64,000 nucleotides of DNA from contig OY751490.1 in NCBI GenBank assembly GCA_963565915.1, positions 3,844,001 to 3,908,000 of the forward strand, read 5' to 3'. The notes below the pieces were generated by a model. The model made no database searches, was not told the origin of the DNA, and was given only the letters and a program-made list of their open reading frames with translations. This document shows, piece after piece, positions 24,867 through 35,255 of this stretch. Position numbers and translations under genes: made by a program. Origin of the DNA: Entoloma clypeatum. Lineage: Eukaryota > Basidiomycota > Agaricomycetes > Agaricales > Entolomataceae. The number at the start of each line of letters is the position of its first letter. The stretch's first letter is position 1.

Positions 24867-25911
24867 ATGGCCTCTGTTACCCGCACTGCGCCCGCATCTC
24901 GTGGCCATACCTCGAGTTCCCCAAGTCTTCCGACTGCCACATATTTCCCAACCTCTATGCAAGAGTCCCAGGCGTCCTATTCCAGTACCCTCGGGACCAT
25001 CGTTGCGCTCACGTGTGCTCTCTTGTTCTTGCTGTATCTCAGCGTTGTGCTCTTGACATACCGGTATGCGAGGAGCCATCCTCGTGGCGTGAATAAAGTG
25101 TCTGGAGTGAGGCTGCAGATGGCGGCGCCTGGTTAGTTTCGTCTTCCTTGTCTTCATCCCGGGCCATGTTCTCACTCTCGTTCTTTAGCGTTTTATATGT
25201 ACATTGTCATAAGCAGCTTAATCGAGGTGAGTCCTTCGCGTGGCTTGGGAATGACGGACAACGTCTTGAAATATTGTCTTATACAGGTGTCGCTAGCAAG
25301 CTGGCTTCTTATTCAGTACCATTCGTTCAGCAATTCCCCGGACCATCAAACCACCGTTGGCGTCAGATTCCTCCTGTAGGTCCTTAAGATCTCGCTCATC
25401 GCCCGTCCTCATGCAAAGTTTTGCAACACCCAGCTTCTGCGCCGTTTGGACTTTCCTCACAAGCGGCATCTATTCCGTCCTCTTCCTTCACCCCCGCTGG
25501 GCAGAACTCCCCTTTGCGTCTGTAGGTTCCCAGTTGCTCTGGATCCTCATAACCTGGTTGTTCTGGGTCGTGGGCGCGGGGCTTTTGGATGGGGCTCTCC
25601 CAAGGCTCCTTGCAGAGGGACATTGCGATGGGGTGGTATTTTGTGGGCAGCTTCGAGGGCTTTTTGGTAAGTGTTCTTTGACGTTCCTTTTGCTGGTAAT
25701 GATGTCGGCTAATGTCTTTCAGCGCTTGCGGTCCTCTTGACGTGAGTGAACTTTTCTGTCGTCAAGAAAAGGACGAGATTGACATTCCCTTTCCTGAAGG
25801 TTAACTTTGACAGCAGGCATGGGGATATTGTTCTGTCTTGCGTGGATGTCTGCGAAGAGAATACGAGAGATGGATGAGGACGGAGTCAAAGTTGCGAACA
25901 ATGCGAGGTAG
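24867..25911 (+). CDS. MARVEL-type four-helix membrane protein
   Basis: Predicted integral membrane protein of about 230 residues with four hydrophobic helices, as in MARVEL-like proteins of fungi. The first exon starts MASVTRTAPASRGH and contains helix 1 (GTIVALTCALLFLLYLSVVL). Later exons give FYMYIVISSLIEVSLASWLL (helix 2). The exon starting after the acceptor at about 25420 gives FCAVWTFLTSGIYSVLFLHP and LLWILITWLFWVVGAGLLDG (helix 3), then FCGQLRGLFG. The final exons read ALAVLLTLTLTAG and ILFCLAWMSAKRIREMDEDG (helix 4). The cysteines in HCDGVVFCGQ are conserved in the basidiomycete group as I recall it. The last exon uses the acceptor ending cctgaag near 25800. Location is probably plasma membrane or endomembrane; the role is unknown. 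Confidence 0.65.
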
Positions 25912-26133
25912 TGATCTTCATTGCACTAACTTAAATCCATACTTCTGGACTGTTTTTCTTTCCGAATCAAGTCCGAGTCCGATTATGCGATTGTTTTCTT
26001 CATTCCTATACCCGATCAGAATATCTTACAGGATAAGTTAGGTATATTATTAGTTGATATAAATAGTTGGGTTGTACAGTAGCGCAGCCTTTGATAGGAT
26101 ACAGGTGGGGGATTGGACAGCATGATAATTTGA

Positions 26134-27871
26134 TTAGAAGTCGTCATACATGACGAGGAACGATGGTCTGATCGCTTCATTCTTATAAACCACAAGTTCG
26201 TCATAGTTCAAGCTACCCCCTTTCTCAGCGAGCACCTGGTATAAGGGATAAAAGGATGATGAGAAACGCGGGTAACATTGTTCACGCGAAAATATATTAC
26301 CGAGTCGTAACCAGCGGGAGGAGTGGTCAACGTTGTATTATCGTGCATCATCTTACAGCCTTTGCCAACTACTACCTTGTTCAGCAAGACTCCCATGAGC
26401 TTCGACGTGCAGTCGTTACTTGCATAATCGTCCGACCTGATGTGCACGAATAGTTAGCTATAAGATCGAAAGAAAATATGAAGAGAAATATATACTTGGA
26501 GGCCGTCGAAGAAGTATAGATGCCTTTGCCGAATCTTCAGAAACACAACACTAGTAACCAAAGTATTCAAAAAAAGAAAAGCGTCAAAACCACACACCTT
26601 CCCCACCCAGTCTTCGACCCCCACCTACTGAGATCGAATGAATTTCGGATAATCGAGCACATCGGACAATTGGTCGAGGAACACAACGTTGCCTGTCCCT
26701 TATCGCCCACGTTGCATTCGCGCCTTGTACCATGCCATCTTCGATTTTCATTTCCAGGTGATCGGCCCGCAGCGACGAACTGCCCACGGGTTTCGACCGC
26801 AGTTCTGACGAGAAAATACAAGGGGGTTGGTTAGTCCATTAGTCACCTCGACACCTGGCGGTGAAAAAGCAAATAAAAATAAAAATCTCACCGATAGGCA
26901 GTGTAGCTGGTTGCGAGAGCCGGTGAAGAGATGATCTTGTACACGCGCCGTACTATAGGACAAGGTTTGGACGCGTGGCGCCACGATGTCCTGAACTGCT
27001 CGTTGACTGCCAAAAAAAAAATATCCCCGTTCAATCCAATCGAGATTCGAGACACACGATAAGAATGATGGGTGGACATACTGCTCTTGAAAGTGACATG
27101 CCCTTTCGGAACTTCGAGGAGCATCGGACCTTTCTGCTCGGCAGCCGTAGTGCAAGCAGGACTGCAAAAATGTGACATGGGCAGTTTCGAGACTTGGCGG
27201 CATAAGAGGCAGATAGATTCTCCGAGTCTGCGTTTTCCTCATAGGTTAAGCGCTGAAAAAAAAAAAAGCGAGTGAAAAATGGTGGCACGTACTTCTTGTG
27301 AGCTTGGCAACAATAATCAGAGAGAGTACCGTCTGTGTTCGTGAAAGCCTGGTTCTGGCAGCCTGGTGCTTTGCAGTTCCCTGGCCAACGAATGTAAACA
27401 ATCAGCTTCTGTCGGGTACTGACCTGCACTCCTACCTTTCTTACTGGTCGTACTAGGGGCTGGATTGCTAGTCGTAGGAGGAACAGGGGCCACTGAAGGC
27501 GGAGGAGCAGGATTGCTGTTGGCACAAGTCTTTCCGCAATAGGGATGTATAAATCCAGATGCGTCTTTGAACTTTGCCCGTACTTTGCAAGTCTGTTGAT
27601 TGCCCAGTGCATCAGTGTATGCTCTTTGTCCCCTCTGAGAACTAGACAGGTTACCTCGCAATTTCCGGAGGCACTGTTGATGGCGATAGAAGGCCTCCGG
27701 ACGTTGGTTATCTTCATCTTATTCGCGCAGGTCTTGCTACAATATGGATGCGTCGCAGCACCGTCATAATACTTGGGACGCTGATGGCAGTTCTGTTGTT
27801 ATCGCGGATGAGTCAATGCATATTTCGTTCATGGGAGACAAAACACCTACGTCGCAGAGAGTAGGGGCCAT
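26134..27871 (-). CDS. PARP-domain ADP-ribosyltransferase 1 with four N-terminal cysteine modules
   Basis: Predicted poly- or mono-ADP-ribosyltransferase. Start MAPTLCD at 27871. Four short cysteine modules come first: CDNCHQRPKYY...HPYCSKTCA, CETCKVRAKF...HPYCGKTCA, CKAPGCQNQAF...SDYCCQAH, and CLLCRQ...SHFCSPAC. After a spliced linker (FRTSWRHASKPCPIVRRVYK) the PARP catalytic domain carries the H of RRWHGTRREC, a Cys-rich insert (CSSTNCPMCSII), the Y of GKGIYTSSTASK and the E of SLNYDELVVY, so the H-Y-E triad is intact. It ends RPSFLVMYDDF. At least eight introns all join in frame, including a GTACGT donor inside HKK and a GTATGT donor after FKS. It heads a cluster with two more PARPs, a NADAR gene and a cysteine-module gene, and diverges from PARP 2 with about 400 bases between starts. 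The substrate and the chain-length activity cannot be read from sequence. Confidence 0.82.
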
Positions 27872-28274
27872 GGAAGTAGCAGACTAGGGTATAGAAGGCG
27901 AGGGGGTCTTGAAGACCAGCCAGTGCGACTTACGGACTATTGACGCAATGTCGCATTTGATGGCTGATTAAATCTTGAAAAGCGGTGTGCAGGATGGTGT
28001 TACAGAAATGGGGGAATGATCTGCATTGCGAACACGTGTGGTGGCGTTTGTGTTGTCCAACTACGATCCCTGTATAACTTAGATCAAAACGTCAATGAGG
28101 CTAGCACGTTTATGGACACATGATCGAAAGGATTCTGGTACATACAGAATGATGATGAGGCTAAGAAGAGCCCCCCCACTTTCAATTTCATCATTACACT
28201 CATCCATCATGAACCGTTATACGACAGCATTTGGTATCTGGGTCGTTGGGCAGACCCTGCCGGACATTGCGGAT
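27872..28274. promoter_or_regulatory. Bidirectional promoter between PARP genes 1 and 2
   Basis: About 400 bases between starts of two divergent PARP genes (27871 minus, 28275 plus), which suggests shared control. No specific operator was identified. An in-frame ATG for PARP 2 at 28209 would shorten it to 337 bases. Confidence 0.35.
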
Positions 28275-29463
28275 ATGTGCGAGGTCAGACCCCGTTGATT
28301 TCTTGGCGACTGGAAACTAACATTGAGGTCAACGGTCTCTCTGACCAGGTTTGCGGGATCAAACCCAAGTTCGTCGAAAATGGGGTTAAACACAAATACT
28401 GCAGTCGAACCTGCGCGAGAAGTGGTCCCGGGCACGGTCCAGTTAGCTGCAAGTTGGATGGTTGCCGTGCCACAGGGAGATCGGCATGGGCTCAGTTCTG
28501 CACAGAGGCGCATGCAAAGTGAGTGGCGGTCGTTTCATGAAGAACTCGCGAAGTTCATTAGGCGCCACAGGGAAGGCGTGAGACAAGGTCTAGTAAGAGG
28601 ATGCGATAGATGCAATCTCCTACCACGCACGATCGGTGAATGTTGTATCCCGTGCGATAGGCGCTCCCGCAACACTCCTGCCTCTGCCCCTGGAATTCGA
28701 GAGTTGAAAGTTGACGGGAGGACCTTCAAATCTCGTGCGTTCCTAGAAATAAAGGAGGCCTCGTGATTCCTGAAGCGCTGAAGCCTCCTTTCCAACAGAT
28801 CGCGATCAATTTCTGAAGGCCTGGGACTCGAGTGAGCCTGCACCCAAGGTTGAGAAGATTTACGAGGTCGAAGTTTCGGGGGATGATCGAACGAAGCATA
28901 AACACCATCGGTCAGTCATCAAGAACTTCAAGGTTTCTTTTCTCTTTCTGACGTGCCATTTGACAGATCAAGGCTTCCCTCTGCAACTGAGATACGAACG
29001 TACCACAGTTCTCAGTGCATCTGCAATTTTGGTACCACAAGCGACGCGTCACTTTGCTCCTTCAAATCGTGTGGGATATGCTGCGCAGTGAAGTCTTCAT
29101 TCAATTCTTTCGCCTTTGGCGAGCAATACAATAGTGGAAGGTACGGCAAGCTCACCTTTCACTATACGATCGGTTATTAACATGTTTTTCAAGGTTTGGA
29201 GACGGTGTTTACACCTACCAGAATCCAAGCCTTGCAGATGGTTTTGCAACATCATGCACGACGTCCCCGTATAGGGTGTCAATCGGATGCAGTGCGATCG
29301 TCCCGTCCGGTGCTCCCGGAAGTATTAAGGTTCGTTTTTCTGGTCATGAAAAGCCATCCATCCCCATGCTTTAATCGACAACCAGGGGGATCGAGAATCT
29401 GTCTTCGTACAGACCGCCGACGCAATATTACCTGTTTGTATCGTTGTATACCGCAAGACTTAG
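28275..29463 (+). CDS. PARP-domain ADP-ribosyltransferase 2 with N-terminal cysteine modules
   Basis: Second PARP of the cluster. The first exon is only MCE (28275-28283). Splicing to 28349 creates CEVCGIKPKFVENGVKHKYCSRTCA, the same C-x2-C ... YC-x3-C module as PARP 1. Two looser Cys clusters follow (CKLDGCRAT...FCTEAH and CDRCNLLP...CCIPC). Exons then read HRDQFLKAWDSSEPAPKVEKIYEV, the PARP lead-in, and the catalytic domain: H in RTYHSSQCIC, the Cys-rich insert CSFKSCGICCAVKSSFN, Y in RFGDGVYTYQNPSLADGF, and after a last intron E in GDRESVFVQTADAILPV. The TAG is at 29461. The H-Y-E triad is kept but surrounding residues diverge (WHG becomes YHS), so the substrate may differ or activity may be weak. 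An ATG at 28209 in frame would add 22 residues. It is convergent with PARP 3, 98 bases apart. Confidence 0.75.
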
Positions 29464-29561
29464 ATGGGCGTTCTCTGGGACGATAAGGCTGGACTGGTCC
29501 TGGATTAAATTATGAATGTTGTACAATGAAAATAGAATGATATATCCAAGATTTCCGAATG

Positions 29562-30664
29562 TCACGAGGCTAATGGCGTCTTGAACAACCCCGTAATGAC
29601 GGATTTTACTGTGACAAGTTCCTTCCGCTCCGGAGGAAACCCATAAACGACTAAAAATGCGGGGCGTATGGCGTCGTTATTGTAAACAACAGTTTCTTGG
29701 TAATTGAGATGAGCTCCAGGCTCACCCACAACCTGATTCATAACTGTCAGGCCATTTCATACGCGATATTACATTTACGTACCGAATGATAACCTGCAGG
29801 AGGCGCTGTCAAATCCGTAGCGTTGGTACGACATTTCAGGGACCGGCCCACAGCAACTCGGCTGACTATCATGACTCGGAAAACCGAGCGATTGGCCGTA
29901 TTAACGACGTAATCATCAGCCTCTGAGAGGAATACATGTCACAATGGGATCGGAGGTGATAAACCCATGACATGACACACGCACTTGAAGAACACGACGT
30001 CGTATAGATCCCCGTTCCAAACCTGACAAAAAATGCATGAGCCCAAGATAAATCTAGGGCCTCAATCAATGTTGACCTTACCTCCGAAATTTGTTTTTCG
30101 TCCCTTCAGCAAACTTTTAGGAGTGGGTATTTGAAGGACGAAACACCTTGGCTTACCGCACTTTCCGATGTCAAAGGAACTCTGCACGATGCGGCACAAG
30201 TGGCAATCTCTGATCTCGCAAAGACAATCTCTTGAACTGTCCTCTGCAAGCAGACAACACCGGTCCGTGCCATGGAAAAGCAGTTTCTCATTTCCGAAGA
30301 ACTGATTATGCTTCGTTGGCAGCGTCATCGCCACCGAAGCTCTAGAAATACTGTTATGACCTTTTTGAATGAGGGTTTTGAAAATCACAATACCTGTATT
30401 GTTGGTACGGTTCCAAATTTTCTTTGGTCGACATCACTTTATAAACGGCGTGTATAGGAGGCTTGGGCTTATCCGGGTGTTTCCAACCTCTGCTAAAGGC
30501 CTTTTCCACTGGTAGACATTAGGGTTGGTATTGTATAATATGGTTTCGAAAATCCACGTACCGGCTGCATAATAAGGCGCGAGCTTTGGGACTGGAACGA
30601 GTCTATCGGATCTTCCTAAGGATTGCTTAGGGTTCTCGAGTATGAAAGAGTCGTCAGTCAACAT
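29562..30664 (-). CDS. PARP-domain ADP-ribosyltransferase 3, no cysteine modules seen
   Basis: Third PARP of the cluster. The start MLTDDSFILENPKQSLG (30664) is the first ATG of the readable frame, and no cysteine module is found upstream. Splicing gives YYAAVEKAFSRGWKHP (lead-in), PPIHAVYKVMSTKENLEPY, then catalytic H in LLFHGTDRCC, the Cys-rich insert CLCEIRDCHLCRIVQSSFD, Y in RFGTGIYTTSCSSK, and E in HLNYQETVVYNNDAIRP. A C-terminal extension (FPPERKELVTVKSVI...) ends at 29562. All five introns keep frame. It is more divergent from PARP 1 than PARP 2 in the insert. The N-terminus may be longer if an upstream exon was missed. Confidence 0.75.
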
Positions 30665-30749
30665 CTCCAAGTCCAGCAATCATCCCAGGATGAGGGTGGG
30701 CATCGCTTTAATCCTCCCGTGCGAAGAAACAGGGTTGCTGGTACTGTTT

Positions 30750-31165
30750 GGGCAGGCAACTGGGTAGTATGAAACTCGGCGAAGATGCGACTTGGCCATC
30801 ACCAGTGCGTGCAGGGCTGAAAGGCGCAAGCCTCATGGATCAGGTTTGCATGATATGTGGGTGTCCATTTGAAAAATACGCGAAATAAAGGTTCAATCGG
30901 GGTTTTCAGGACTCAGTGACTTGATAGTTGAGGACAGAGATAGCGCCAGCTTGAACATAGTGTCAGTGAATGAAGGATTTGTCAGCCTCATCACGGTTTC
31001 CTGGCACCCTAAACGTGTTTCTGTTGAGGCAATCCCCCTGACATGGACGATCAAGAAGTACGACAATCTACTAAAGGGTAATCATGCAACGCATCCAGTC
31101 CTAGAATTCAAGCCGCGGGTCTCCTCTGTCCTCATATCTTCTGCCCTACCACATTTTCGTACCTC
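30750..31165 (+). pseudogene. Possible relic of a cysteine-module/PARP gene
   Basis: Between PARP 3 and the NADAR gene. One plus-strand stretch reads DQVCMICGCPFEKYAK then a stop (about 30840-30888), which resembles the C-terminal module CIMCGKFPQGEKDYFC of the gene at 32506. A second (30921-31060) has FVSLITVSWHPKRVSVEAI, which resembles the SWxHPxKP lead-in before PARP domains. No catalytic domain follows. The pieces could be decayed exons of a fourth PARP or upstream untranslated sequence of the NADAR gene. The rest of 30665-31168 shows nothing. Confidence 0.3.
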
Positions 31166-31168
31166 CCG

Positions 31169-32209
31169 ATGGCTAGAAATCAAAGCAGTCGTCGAGACTC
31201 TTTTGGAGGGCGCCGGAGTGCTTTGGTCATCGATTCCGATTACTCTCCGCGCCTGAGCTTAGTTCCAAAGATTTTAACTTCACAAGCTTCTCCAACAACG
31301 CACGACGATTCTCATCTCTGCAGTCCGAGAAGCAGATATTCACCCGAGACCCAGTCGTCGTCTCGCTCTAGCCACCATCGCAGCTCGCCTCGAGGTGACC
31401 ATCTGTCCCCACCGGTTTCCCCTTTGGTCGAAATCTCGGAAGATCGTGACCGTCGCTTTTCCAATGTATCCCAGCCACGAATCAGAACATCAGAGGCACG
31501 GGTGCCTTCAAATTATCAACGACTCTCTTCTGTTCCCCCTTCGCCGAGATTCACGACACCACCTGAGTCACCGTTTGGGGTTTCGCCACGCCCCCGCGCA
31601 AAGATCTTATTTTATCACAAGCACGACCCTCATTACGGCTTTACCAACTTCTCAAATCATCCTGTCATATACAAGGGAAAGAAATACTCTACCAGCGAAC
31701 ATCTCTTTCAATCATTTAAAGTGAGTGCAAGGCCAGGTAAAATAGGCCCATTAATTGATATTTCCCCCTAGTTTCACGGCCATCGAACAGGGCTCGCAGA
31801 GCATATTCGCACCTGCTCCGAGCGGCCAAGTGTCGCTTTCTCCGAAGCTCGTCGCTTCCAGCCTGAAGTTCGTCATGATTGGAAGAACGTTAACATTGGA
31901 ATGGTTAGTTCCAATCATTCGTGTATCATTTTATGATCAGCTGAAACCTGGGAAGATGGACATCGCGCTCGAGCTCAAATTTACGCAACACTCAGAACTA
32001 AAAGATGAACTCCTCGCCACCGGAAATGCAGAATTAGTCGAGGTTTGATCCAAATCCTACGCCTTTGAAAACGTCTGATCGCCCTTTAGGATTCTGATAA
32101 GGATGCATTCTGGGGTATCGGTGCTGACGGTAAAGGGCGCAACGAGCTTGGAAAAGCTCTGGAGAGATTACGCGAAAAGCTGAGGAGCGATAGACGCCTG
32201 TACCAGTGA
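31169..32209 (+). CDS. NADAR-domain protein (predicted ADP-ribose hydrolase)
   Basis: The C-terminal half is a NADAR domain (formerly DUF1768, YbiA-like): ILFYHKHDPHYGFTNFSNHP, YSTSEHLFQSFK, FHGHRTGLAEHIR, VRHDWKNVNIGM, MDIALELKFTQHSELKDELL, LVEDSDKDAFWGIG and GKGRNELGKALERLREKLR. It is assembled from exons 31169-31720, 31773-31902 and two shorter ones after about 31960 and 32086; all joins keep frame. Family knowledge: some bacterial NADAR proteins remove ADP-ribose from guanine in DarT-linked systems. The N-terminal 140 residues are Ser/Pro/Arg-rich and look disordered (SSSRSSHHRSSPRGDHLSPP). It sits between PARP genes and a cysteine-module gene, all within 7.5 kb. Reversal of PARP modification is an inference from this linkage. 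Confidence 0.85.
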
Positions 32210-32505
32210 TAACTGCCTCATGTCGTACTGATTATATTTACTGAAACAGTTTCGTGGATGTTTGCAAAGTCGTGTCTTTGAATTCTCCTCGCCCTAATTT
32301 AGTCGGATAACTCGTGCAATCACCCCCGTTTCCAGAATGCGGCGCCAACGTTTGATCAACCTTGAAACGCCATACAATCATGGTCACAAAGCCACACCTT
32401 TGCCTTGCAGTGATCCTCGTGCCCTTCAAAGGTGGGGTTATTATCGATGGGTTGATATCAGGAAAAACCCAAGTCTTACCGCAATCTCCACGATATCCCG
32501 CTTCA

Positions 32506-33594
32506 ATGGCTTTAGCTCAGGCAGCACCTCCTCAACTTTGCGATGTCAGTAGCTTCATATTATCTGATCCAGACGCAGGGTTCTGACCACCTGCTCAACC
32601 AGTATTGCCATCAGAGGCAGCAACACTCCCAACACAAGTACTGCTCCAAGACATGTGCGGCTCAGGCGTCTGGCAACGCCAGTAACAAGGGGAACCTGTG
32701 TAGCGTAAATGAGCCAGTGTTCCCATCGCTTAGGGCTTGATCATCTCACCCTTTTTTTTTTGTTTTTTTTGGTCACAGCAATGCCAGAAGAAACCAAAGT
32801 TCCAGAATTTCGAGTTCTGCGGCAAGAGCTGCGCTTCGCAAGCCACCGGGAAGCCTAGCAGCAAAGGCTCCAACGGCACCGCTCAACAGCCATCATCGAG
32901 TCAACCAGGGATCAACCCAATCCAAGTGGCTCGTGAGTCGAGTTCCTTTTCACGTCCTGTCCCTGATCTCAACGATAAATTGCCATGCGTCAAATCTCCG
33001 CCATCCAGATTTCATCGCTCAGCAAGTGCCTCAAGTCAAGGCATTCCTCGCTGCTGTGAACGGTACCTCGGCTCAGACTGTTGGACCCGGCGCGCCAGTC
33101 AATCCCCAGGCTCCCCCTCATGCCCCCACTGCGCCGCAGAACAACCCGTTCCTGCAGCTTCCGAAGTCGCAGGCTACGGTCCTGGCAGGAACAAACGGTA
33201 CACCGGCCGCGTCAAAGGCCCCACCCGCAGCTCAACAACCTCCCGCTGTCGGCGCTCAGCAACCCGTCGTCGCTGCCAACAATGTCGAGTGCCTCATTCC
33301 AGGCTGTGGAAAGCCTGTACACACTGACACGAAAGGTATGAAGACGAGTGATTATTGTTCCAAGCGGCATCGAGAGTGAGCTCCTCTTTTTTTTCTTCTC
33401 TCTCTCTCCCGTTCATGACGGGCATGAGAGAGAGAGGGGCAGGGGGTACTGAACTGTTTTTTTGAAACAGAGAAGCGGTGACTTCTGGGATCGCATCAGC
33501 TTGTATAATGTGTGGGAAGTTCCCTCAAGGAGAGAAGGACTATTTCTGTAGCCGGATGTGCAGAGAGGAGGCTCTGGCGAAGATGCCGCAATGA
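32506..33594 (+). CDS. Cysteine-module protein without PARP domain
   Basis: Protein built of four small cysteine modules and a Pro/Ala/Gln-rich middle. Start MALAQAAPPQLCD (32506); splicing to 32602 completes CDYCHQRQQH...HKYCSKTCA. The next exon (after a T-rich intron) adds CSQCQKKPKF...FEFCGKSCA. After about 120 low-complexity residues comes CLIPGCGKPVHT...SDYCSKRH, then the final exon gives CIMCGKFPQGEKDYFCSRMC. Modules 1, 2 and 3 match modules of PARP 1 in order and spacing, so the genes share an ancestor. The cysteine/histidine spacing suggests zinc binding; I do not recognise a named zinc-finger family. The gene lies tandem to and 296 bases after the NADAR gene. A scaffold or reader role is speculation. 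Confidence 0.72.
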
Positions 33595-34569
33595 GTTTTG
33601 GTTTCGTGAGGCCATAACTATCCTTGGATCCATGGAGCTGTGCCACGCATATATAGTATCTCGTTAACCAATCGCGTAAGTTTGCTGTGTACAATGCAAT
33701 AATTTATTTACACGTCCCCTATTGAACATTCTTGGTTTCATCAAACTTCTTGTGCTTCGATGTCGTTTCAAGTCCATTTCTCAGGCTCCAACCTCTCCGA
33801 GTCATGCGGCAAATATTCGGGCGAATGGCTATGATATCAGCAGTCGCGCCTACATAGCTTCAAACCGCGCGCTAGTGATTCTGCCCTGAAGACGGGTTTG
33901 TAGGGTCTACTTGACTAATTTTGTCGTTCTGTGTAGCTCGAGCGAAAATCCGACATGAATTTTCAAATCGATAAAGCAGTGATATAGTAATAACTCTCGT
34001 TTTAAAGACTTGAAGCGATGAAGTTAACCAAGTAACGTCTGCAGATCACAGAGAGTTGTAAGGAAAGTATGCGTAGTGATACAGTTTGGACGAACCATGA
34101 TCATACGAATGAAAAGGAATGGGGTACCATTAGGGGAGATTATACAGTGATTGGTTGAGAATGATAGTGAGGCATGTGTTGGTGAGTAGAAGGAAACATG
34201 TGAATGGGAGTTGTGCGTAGAAATACAGATGAAGTTGATAAATCGACGGCAGAAAATAGGAAAGGGAGATAAATAGACGTCGCATGAATATTAGAACTGG
34301 GGACGATAGCCGAGTTTGCTAAAAACGCGGCGCAAGCCATCTACATCGAAAGATATATTATTTTAGACGAGAAAGCAGCGTCAAGCGACGAGAACCACAC
34401 CTTTCAGGGGACTACTAGAAGAAGGAGACCGGAACATAGCTTTATTTAGACACCGATGCGAGTTCAACTGCAAGGCGCTTTCAAGATATTGGTCGCATGA
34501 GGTACAAATTAAACTTCTATCATGTGAACGGGAGGGTCAGTGAAACGTCTCGCTAGAATCGGCGAAAAC
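33595..34569. other. Intergenic region, nothing recognised
   Basis: About 975 bases, AT-rich, downstream of the cysteine-module gene and of the convergent C2H2 gene. A minus-strand frame at 34140-34340 has no resemblance to known proteins. Confidence 0.4.
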
Positions 34570-35255
34570 CTACTGAGTATGAATGTCATGTATGTGGAGA
34601 TGATACATCAAGGCCCTCACGCCGTGGACGGTGTCACGACAGCCAGGTCTGTGGCACACAATCTTGTCCCTGTCACCTTTTCCGCCCTGTTTCATGACAG
34701 CCATAGCCTCCTCCAGCTGATCGTGAAAACTCAATTAGCCATGTGCAGCATCAAGAGAGTAGAAAGACCTACGGTGGCTGCCAGAGCATCGGATCGAGAC
34801 TGCCTGTGTCTGGCCTGCAATCTGAAGTCCTCAAGGTCGGATACAGGAAAAGACTTTTCTGATGACATGGATTCGCAGTTGCCAGGGGGAGCCGTAGTGT
34901 AGGAAGCAGCCGAATCGGAAGATGTCGCAGAAGACACGCTTGATCGGAGGAGGGGAGGCATGCCCGCCCGATATCGGAGAATAATTTCCTGAGCAGGAGT
35001 GCTGGATGAAGAGCTGAACGTGTTGGTGCTGTCGCTGCGAGGATAAGGCGCCACCGGGGCGGAGAATTCCCAAGTGCTCTCGTCGTCGGTGAAATTCCAC
35101 TTGGTATCGAAGCTCGCTTTCGAGGGAAAATAAGTCCCGTAGCGTTTCGCTCGATCGTGGTAGGGCGAAGTAGGACGCTTGCGCACAAAATCGCGAGGCT
35201 TGCAGCACCTAGTAACCATTTCGGAAACGAGTTCATGAGAGGCTCGTGGATCCAT
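34570..35255 (-). CDS. C2H2 zinc-finger-like protein
   Basis: About 205 residues, two exons. Start MDPRASHELVSEMVTRCCKP (35255). A Ser/Thr/Pro-rich middle follows (TNTFSSSSSTPAQEI). The first exon ends DALAAT at a GTAGGT donor near 34789. The second exon reads LEEAMAVMKQGGKGDRDKIV and then CHRPGCRDTVHGVRALMYHLHIHDIHTQ. The C-x4-C ... H-x3-H spacing is that of a single C2H2-type finger at the extreme C-terminus. Function is unknown; one finger alone is weak evidence for DNA binding. It diverges from COQ4 with 335 bases between starts. Confidence 0.55.

Noticed and set aside
28275..29463. PARP 2 as a pseudogene because open frames look broken
   Set aside because: Once the short introns are removed all exons join in frame and the H-Y-E triad is present.
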